From Sambucus nigra (lineage: Eukaryota > Streptophyta > Magnoliopsida > Dipsacales > Adoxaceae), in the NCBI GenBank assembly GCA_949130495.1, contig OX422213.1:207593160-207657159 (forward strand): DNA of 64,000 nt, in the 5' to 3' direction. Shown here piece by piece: positions 56,902 to 64,000 of the stretch. Each line of letters opens with the position of its first letter. Position 1 is the first letter of the stretch. The translations under genes and the position numbers were made by a program. The notes below the pieces were generated by a model that was not told the origin of the DNA, searched no databases, and saw only the letters and a list, made by a program, of their open reading frames with translations.

Positions 56902-57509
56902 GCAAGGTGCCTCTTAGCCCCTTGGTTTTTCCCAGAGAATTTTTCTTCTCCTAGAGAAGTCCCTCTCTCTCCTCAATAGATTTCTCTCTAGGTTTTATGA
57001 ATAAACTATGAATCTACCACCTTTTTAGACTTATAAATAATCTTCAATTTTCGTGGGTACTATTCACTTCCCTTGTAAAATGACTACAATACCCCTCTGG
57101 GGTGTCTATTCGGCTCTAAGATGCCCCGAGACCCAAATCAAACACTTAAGTAGGCTTTTTGACTAATTAAACGCTTCCGGACACTTTGGTATAGTCAAAA
57201 CGACCATTTGGATGACATAAAAATATCTTCTTTTTCATCTCACTAAAATGTAGTCTAGACACAACTCACACGTGCGTTCCGACTTAATTATCGTAGTTGT
57301 TGTTTTCGTTTCTCGCGACAATTTACAAAATCATAATCATATGTAAAGTCCTAGTCATATATAATACTTTTAATCTCCAACAAATATTCAACATAAATCA
57401 CATATTACTTTACTCACGAGTAATATTTAAATCCGGATTAATTTTCAATTTTCAACAATTAATTCTAATTAGTCCCATTTTAGAAGCATTAAAAATACGG
57501 GGTGTTACA

Positions 57510-57779
57510 CATTACCACAATTGCAATAATATGTGTGTATATATTTTTCACGACTGCAATAATATGTGTGCATGTGTGCGCACATGTGTATATATTTTCT
57601 CTCTCATAAAAAAACTTAGCATGAGAAATATTTATTTTTAATCAATAAATAACCCTAAGAAACATTATTTTCTAAGATTCAACCCATAAATAACTTAAAA
57701 TAAATTATATAGTAATTTATGATATAAAAAATAGTTAAAATTTTGAAAAAAATAAATAAATTTTTGAAATATGCAACTT
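57510..57779. other. AT-rich DNA after LTR-C
   Basis: A phrase GCAATAATATGTGTG is repeated at about 57523 and 57559 with TG-rich sequence between. No gene seen. Confidence 0.4.
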
Positions 57780-58110
57780 CATTATCCCAATCCCAAAATT
57801 TCCCCCCAAATTCGGAGTTTGGACCCATAATTTAGTCTCATATCCCTCATATTAGGACCCCAAAATTTGTCCCCGGATTAGGGGATTGGACCTCAAATGG
57901 ATTTAGTTCTAAAACGTTGACAATATTTGACATATTAAGGGACCTGGACCCCAAATCTTTGCCCCAAACTCGGGACTTAGACCCCAAAATTTTGCCGCAA
58001 ACTCGGGACTTGGACACCGAATATGTAGAACAATCTTATTTTTTATTTTATCCACATTCGGGGCTTAGACACCGAATTTTATCATCATTTTCGGGATCGG
58101 GGGAGCAAAT
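57780..58110. repeat. degenerate 33-bp-class minisatellite
   Basis: Units of the form GGGACTTGGACCCCAAATTTTGCCCCAAACTC vary in length; the clearest consecutive units lie at about 57940-58015 with a 33-base period. A plus frame across them repeats RDLDPK.LPQT every 11 residues, but codon boundaries drift and the frame is short, so I treat it as a repeat and not a gene. Confidence 0.8.
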
Positions 58111-58540
58111 TTACAGGTTTTCGGACATGTGATTTTTTTGAAGTTTAAAGTGTTATTTGAAACTTATTTGAGTATATGCTTTATTTTAAGGTACTTAAGG
58201 GTTAAATATGAAGCGAAATATTTATTTGAGTCATTTTTCAATTCAAATATAAACTTTGTCATAACTCGAATTTTTTTGTGTGTGCACGAGATAGACAGAG
58301 AGAAAGGGTGTGGTTATGTGTGTGCATGTTTAGAGAGAGATGCATTGGTGGGTGTTAGATATGGTGTGGTGGGGGTAGTGGATATGGTGTGGCGGTGTGT
58401 TGTTGTGGGGAGGGTGGTGGTGAAGAAATGGTATGAGATTAGAAAAAAATCAAGTCAGACCTAATGAAAAATTTAACATAAACTATTTATACGATGTTGT
58501 TGCCTTTGGCATTAACATATCATTTTTCTATTGTGGAGTA
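58111..58540. other. AT-rich then GT/G-rich DNA
   Basis: 58255-58440 is unusually G/T-rich on the plus strand, with runs GGGGG, GGGG and GGG near 58370-58420. No frame or TE border that I can support. Confidence 0.4.
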
Positions 58541-58559
58541 GTTTTTTAGGTGTAAATAG

Positions 58560-58880
58560 TATCTAGGCAAGACAATTCGTGTTTTTGGATTGGGTCACGG
58601 GCGTTCACGACAAGATAAGATTTTTTTGGACACGAACATGACACGACTTCATTTTTTTCATTTGACACGAACACGATACGACCAACACGATTTCATAAAT
58701 TTTACACTAAATTAAACATATATATATGAAAATTCATATAAAACACGATTAATACGACAAGACACGATAGCACGACTCGTGATTTTGACACTAATATAAC
58801 ACACGCAACTTCGTATCAAAACAAGACAAAATATCGTATCAATTTTGAGTCAATTTCGTGTTTATTTGTTTCATTTTCTG
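58560..58880. repeat. ACACGA-rich low-complexity segment
   Basis: Many copies of ACACGA/CACGA(A/C)/CGTGT in a T-rich background, for example ACACGAACATGACACGAC and ACACGATAGCACGACTCGTG. It looks like a decayed simple or element-derived repeat. Confidence 0.6.
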
Positions 58881-60500
58881 TATCATTTATAAAATTAAGA
58901 ACCCAAATAGAAACACCCATGTAACGATTGTCGCCCGGGATTTGGTGCCCAACCTATACTTACTGATGATTTTATAGGATAAAAAATGATCTAATGCCTT
59001 TTACATGGTTTTGTGTATATAAATTAGTAGTGTTCGTTATGATTACCAAACCAACTAGATCTTTCTTGAAAAACACACAACATTTCTCCGATTGAAATTG
59101 GCAGGTGAGAGTCTCATTTTTCTCTTCTTAACAGTAACCTTTCTTTCTCAACTTCAGTTTTACCTTGGTATCAAAAGACAAAACAGAAAGAAAGAATTAA
59201 TGACATGACGAAATTGGGGATTTTTTTATTCACAGATAAATAATTAACTTAGCATACAAATGGGTGGAATTAGGTCATTTTACGGTTTGGGAACATGTAT
59301 TCCTTGAGAGAATGTTTGGGTGATATTCATACGCACCATTATGGCCCAACTCGATCATTTAAACACACACACATACAGATCCATGTATGAGTGTGTTTCC
59401 TTGTTTGATTTGTTTTACTTTTCTAGCTTATACACTATCTATGAATATATAAAGATACTTCGTTAGGGTGCCCACATCCATACCTGATAAGTATTAGAAA
59501 CTCGGATACACGGGTAATATGCTTACAAGGCTTATCTAAGGCGTATTATTCCGAATTATTTCTTATTTTTCAGGGGTGAATTGAGGAAAACCTTTTCTAC
59601 TTTGATTTCTTTAAGAAAATCCATCTTTTAAAGTAAAATTTTGCTTCTACATTTCTGTCATAAAATCCATTGGTTTTAATTAATGAAATGATGTCAAGCT
59701 TATGATGTTTATAAGAACACTTGACATAAAAGAGTTTTGCCAACTTCGAGGAAAAAATAATAATTTAAGAAAGTCCACATCATCCTGCCTTATCACAAAC
59801 CAAATTTATAGTACTTCCAAACAATTTCCAATAACGTAATCAAAAGTTCCATTTAGATTACACATTTAATATAAATAGTAAACATAGCTTTACTGGTGCG
59901 TAAATCCTTCCTTGCCTCTCATGGTTTCCTTGCCTTTATCTTTTCCAGAAGTACTCGGGGAGGGTGACAAATAGTGGTGTATGAGCATGCACCGAATAGG
60001 AAAAATATTGGTAGAGTCACACGTACAAGGAATAATTATATATATAAAGTATATTTTAGGAATTTTGAAATCATTCATCACTTGATTAAGTATTCTCATG
60101 CAACATGCAACGTGGCATGCAATTGACGTTTTGACCATGTGACCCGATCAATAAGACCACTCACACATAATATTTCTTTTAACAATACCAAATCCCGTTA
60201 ATTTAGCCATTAACATAATTCCACATTTTTTGTAAGTTATTTCATTAACTTGTATTTAGATTAATGAAGATCGTTCTCACATTCATCTTTTCACTTTCTT
60301 AATTGGGGTACCATTCAATGAGGGTTATACGGCCTTTCACAGACTCTCACTATTCCAAAATATGTTATTTATTGGTTGTTTGGGGTCTAAGCATTATGCA
60401 GCACCCTAGGCTCCAGGTCCTTTTTAAATTTCCCGATTACATCCGAGGGCCTTTTACTTGTTACATATTTGTGACCGTTTTTCCTTTCTTTCTTTCTTGA
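58881..60500. other. anonymous region with a promoter-like motif
   Basis: GTGTATATAAATTAG near 59013-59027 is a good TATA-like tract, followed about 90 bases later by GGCAGGTGAGAG, which could be a 5'-splice donor. No coding exon follows that I can recognise. A minus-strand 82-residue frame (59890-60138) has no recognisable motif. The rest is AT-rich. Confidence 0.3.
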
Positions 60501-61700
60501 TCACTTTTAAATATTTTTTCTTTTTTTTCTTTTTACCAGCCGATAAGGCCAAATACTCGGGACGAGACTAGCCCTGACACACTTTATTTCTAATTTTCAC
60601 ACTTTATAAAAGTTTATTTTCACTTTACCTTAGACTCTGTATTTTTTCTTCTTAAAACATCTATGATTACCCTTTCTTCTGAAACTTTAAATTTTAGTTT
60701 AACTATTCATTTACACACTTTTCACTATTTACGCACACTTGTAAACATGCTTTTTATATATTTTACCAAAAATACTTCTTTTCACTTTTCTTTACAATTA
60801 TGAGTTTTCACCACATAAAATACAACTCTTTTAACTAAAGTCATTTAGTTTGAAAAATTTACTTATAAGTCTAACTTTTCGTAAATGACACTTTTCGTAC
60901 AAAAATATCACTTTTATCATTTTAAGAATTTTCCTTACAAATTGATAACCTTTCATTTTAGACTTTGCATCCTTGTCATTTTATGTATAAATATCATTAC
61001 ATGTCATATTTTAACTCCAACACTCAACTATTTTCACTTTAGTCCCTTAAACTTTAAACTTCTTAAACTTTCTTCACATAAAGTTGTGTCATTTTATATG
61101 TTTAACATGATGATTTTTCTAACATTATTATTTCATATTTCAGGATTTGTTTAAATGTATTTTTAAGATATTAAACCCATTTTCCATAGTTACATATGAT
61201 TTTGTTCATGAATGAAATGATTTATACCAAATAAACCCACATATGTATCCTATATTTCTTCACCAAGTCCAACTTATCGATTGTCATGAAATAACTAGTT
61301 TAAATATGATTTTCTTAAGGAATAACTTCCTTAAACATTCTCAAATTTTCTTAATTCAAACTTCAACTTTTAAAAATTTATATCACATCTTTATCAACCT
61401 ATATTCATATATAGTGATAATAATCATAAATCATACATATGTATACATATAACTAGAATGCTTAATTTGAAACTTAAAAATAGTGTAGAACCCCTACCTT
61501 TTGAAGATACAAATATTTTGAATAAGAGGTAGGTATAAATCCCAAATATGCTTCCTAATTTCAAGAACCTTGCAAGTTTTCTTGTTCAAATAAACACCCT
61601 TAATACCCTCCTTAAACCTTGATAATTGAAAGGTTGAATGATTGTTTTACATGCTTGATATGTAGAGACATAATATAAATGAATTTAGATTCGTGTTTTG
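60501..61700. other. pyrimidine-rich AT-rich DNA, no gene seen
   Basis: Strong T/C bias on the plus strand with repeated TTTCACTTT and TTTTACA words. Short frames only. Confidence 0.4.
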
Positions 61701-62010
61701 AGCAAGGAAAGACGACTGAAAACCTTAGTTTAGGGGTTGTTTTACTTCAGCATAATTAAGGAGTGAAATGTGAAGGCAAAGTTCTTCACACCTTGCTCTT
61801 ATAATGCCCCAAAGACAAACTAAAGGTCCCCCATCCCTCAATGATATAACCACCATGCTAGGTGGGGTAGATAATCAGAGAACATGGGTCAAATTTTTGG
61901 GGTAGGTTCTTAACAATCCATGCCATTGCCCAGGTTGGGGAATGAAATAGCAGGTGCTGAATCGATTTGTCCCCAAGTCGAATCGATTCGCCCTTGACAG
62001 AGTAAAATCT
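61701..62010 (+). mobile_element. scrap of an element-B-type LTR in plus orientation
   Basis: GTAGGTTCTTAACAATCCATGCCATTGCCCA, followed by CAGGTGCTGAATCGATTTG and CGAATCGATTCG at 61979-61990, parallels the minus-strand reading of element B near 15285-15230 (TAGGGTTCTTAAACC ... TGGGCAATTCTGCAGGGCCGAATC). Borders are lost. Confidence 0.5.
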
Positions 62011-62497
62011 TTGGCCTAATAATTTTTTTTAAGTGTTGGTCCACACTAAGAATTATTAGTTTATTTTTGAGTTTATTTTAATAGATAATTAAGCTCATGG
62101 CCATGTTCCATCTTATATTTGAATTTATAGGACACTTCTTTCCAAGTTTGTAAATATAGTCCCTCTGGTACAATAGTATTTATTTGTGTGGTACCTTTAG
62201 AGTTATGAGTACAAAAAAATGTAATTTTATTTATTTTAGTTAAAGAGGTATTTATATTTTTACCCTTACTTATACTCATTCTAAAAATAAACACATAACC
62301 CCACCCCCACACCACACCACACCACCCACTGGAATCCGTCGGAATGCCAGAATCCTCGTCGGACACCGATAGAATCCTCGTCAGATTATTTATCTCTCCT
62401 CATTTCTCTCTCTCTCTCTCTCTCTTGGCTGTAGCTGAGAATAGATTTAATTATTTCCTATTGTTGAAATAGAGTTTGCACTTAGTTCAAAATTATA
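62011..62497. other. AT-rich DNA with short C-rich and (CT)n tracts
   Basis: CCCCACCCCCACACCACACC near 62298 and a (CT)n run at about 62405-62425. No gene seen. Confidence 0.4.
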
Positions 62498-62502
62498 GCT
62501 TC

Positions 62503-63868
62503 TGTAATATCCCGTAATTTTGAGGGATTTATTTATGAATATGGTATATAATTTTAATAATATTATTATTTTATTAATCGGGATATTGATATTATATTTA
62601 TTTTTATTTGAAGTGAATCGAATATTTAAATTCAAATTTAATTGGCTTTTGGACATTTTGTAATAGTTTAAATATGTAAAGTTGATAATTTTGAATTAAA
62701 GGGCAATATAGTAATATGCGTTAGCTTAGTCTCCAAGCTAGGGTTTGAGAGAGGGGTTATATAAGGAATATTATGGGTGATTATAAGGAAAGGGAGATGA
62801 AAAAGAGAGGTTAAAAACGAAATCTAAAGAGGCAAAAACGAGTGGAATGAGAAGAGCCAATTTGGAATGTTTAGATCTTCTTTTTGAGTGGATTCGAATG
62901 AGAATTGAGAAAAATTCAAAACACATACCTGACTCAATTTTTCGTGTAGAATCCAAATCTGAAGTCGCATCAGCGATTCGAATAATTTTTAGAGCTTATT
63001 TTTTCTGGGTTTTAAAATAAGACTATTTGGGGTTATCTTGTGTTGGAGCTAAAACATGATTTGATTATTTTTGCGAGAAGAACGTGATGGTGCGATCAGA
63101 TTTTGAGGATGAATTTATGTGATGATTCATGCAATGATTTTAAGGTATGGGATTTTACACAATATGCTCTTTAAATCTCGCGAGTTTATTCCGTTGATTT
63201 CTTATTAATTGAACTCATATTTGAATTGATAAATTCATTGAAATCTGAAAAAATAATTGTTGAATTCTTTTGATTCATGTGGTATCATTATATTGTTTTT
63301 GAGCACATTTTCATGAGATTTTAATATGGCACGGAGGTTGGGCACCCGCCAAAATTCCTACTTTTCAGAGCTATGTCTTGATAAAGCATATGCGAATGGG
63401 GTGAGGCCTGATGACCCATTGATGTGTTGTTGAGAAATTTATTGATAAATGCTTTGAGATTTGCATTTGATTTGAATATTCGTCCTCGTGTTGTTACGCT
63501 TTATTTATCGTTAATATATTTGTTGAGCATCTTTCCTGTCGTATTCTTCCCCATATTTTCTTTTAGTTGGCAGGTTAGCGTGGATTTGAGCGCTATGGAC
63601 CAATTGGGATGATTTTAGCGTGGATTATTTTGGGAAGAATATTTTTTGGAAGATTTATATTATTTTATTGTGTTGTATAGAGCATTGGTGATTTATATTA
63701 TTTCGAGAGACTTTGTTGTATTGAATTTGAAGAATTGAGATTAGTGGTTTCATTTATATTATTGTGGGATTCTTTTAGATGCTCTCTACCTTGCTATTTA
63801 CGAATTTGGTTAGTTTTATCGATAGTGGCGCTCTGCTCCACTATTCCCGAGTGGGCGGGGGTGTTACA
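62503..63868 (+). mobile_element. solo LTR of a gypsy-type family (LTR-E)
   Basis: TGTAATATCCCG at 62503 and GGCGGGGGTGTTACA at 63868 are imperfect inverted ends. Flanks GCTTC (62498-62502) and ACTTC (63869-63873) differ at one base. The 1366-bp length and a TATA-like GTTATATAAGG near 62756 fit an LTR. No primer site or polypurine tract flanks it, so it is a solo LTR. Confidence 0.8.
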
Positions 63869-64000
63869 ACTTCTTGGTTGAATGTCATACTAGTAGATGT
63901 GTCGTTTTTAAAATATAGTTAAAGAATTAAGATATTTTGGTTCTTGTGTTCTGAAAGGATACATTGTTTTTGTTTTGGACTTGTTTACCATACCGTGCCC
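63869..64000. other. flank of LTR-E, truncated by the window
   Basis: Begins with the putative duplication ACTTC. Nothing further recognisable. Confidence 0.4.

Larger units (their letters stand above)
48969..57509 (-). mobile_element. LTR-C: solo LTR of the LTR-A family, split by the TR-GAG
   Basis: TGTGATACCTCGCC at 48969 and ACGGGGTGTTACA at 57509. Without the TR-GAG and its duplication it is about 3.25 kb. The start and end align with LTR-A, including TTCATTCTTAGTACCACTGTCGAAAA-like words. Flanks CATAA and CATTA differ at one base. Minus-strand TATA-like tract near 57030. Palindromes (TCGATCGATCGA type) lie at 51010-51066, about 1.15 kb from the LTR 5' end, as in LTR-A and element B. Confidence 0.85.

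Noticed and set aside
60303..61154. Small plus-strand frames as host genes
   Set aside because: Low-complexity Phe/Leu/Ile-rich translations of T/C-rich DNA without motifs or splice context.
1..64000. tRNA, rRNA or snRNA genes
   Set aside because: No A/B-box pairs in a cloverleaf context or rRNA core words were noticed by eye; tRNAscan-SE and Infernal would be decisive.

Overview
This window is repeat-dense, AT-rich nuclear DNA from a large-genome flowering plant, probably a eudicot; I cannot name the species. The evidence is the transposon content: Ty3/gypsy Tat-lineage elements, Ty3/gypsy elements with 3 kb LTRs in the Del/Tekay (chromovirus) style, a Copia/Sirevirus-style gag element, and a FAR1-type gene relic. 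There is no bacterial or organellar gene organisation. I found no intact host gene, no tRNA or rRNA gene and no CRISPR array. The only long intact reading frame (621 codons) is a retrotransposon gag. Layout: 1-1170 is the broken 3' end of a FAR1-RELATED SEQUENCE gene. About 2105-2854 is a Copia-type solo LTR. 2855-11143 is the 3' part of a Tat element (Tat-2), split by a solo LTR (LTR-A, 5364-10642), which itself contains a deleted gag-class element (5928-8278). 13212-23138 is a complete 9.9 kb Del/Tekay-like element (element B, minus strand) with LTRs of about 2.95 kb and a perfect GTTAG target-site duplication (TSD). 23144-47913 is decayed LTR-like DNA hosting two complete but dead elements: Tat-1 (26623-36854, TSD CCTGT) and an Ogre/Retand-like Tat element (37630-46607, TSD ATATT). 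48969-57509 is a second solo LTR of the LTR-A family (LTR-C), holding a young gag-only LTR element, a TR-GAG (51147-56434, TSD AAGTC, intact gag, no pol). 57510-62502 is anonymous AT-rich DNA with minisatellites and an LTR scrap. 62503-63868 is a plus-strand solo LTR. The insertion order can be read from the nesting: Tat-2, then LTR-A, then its inner gag-class element on the left; the LTR-like host, then Tat-1 and the Ogre-like element in the centre; LTR-C, then the TR-GAG on the right. The TR-GAG is the youngest by eye: its two 923-bp LTRs differ at about 15 sites. Nothing here forms an operon or pathway. The functional links are between transposons: a gag-only element would need reverse transcriptase and integrase from an autonomous Sirevirus elsewhere. 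The observations most worth following are: (1) clusters of 10-14 bp perfect palindromes (CGAATCGATTCG, TCGATCGATCGA, CGTTCGAACG, CGGACCGGTCCG) at equivalent LTR positions in several unrelated families; (2) an antisense accessory gene in the Tat elements whose GT-AG intron is kept in two diverged copies; (3) a 96-bp minisatellite built from small hairpins in the 3' region of Tat-1; (4) the complete TR-GAG element. All boundaries, repeats and identities were worked out by eye.
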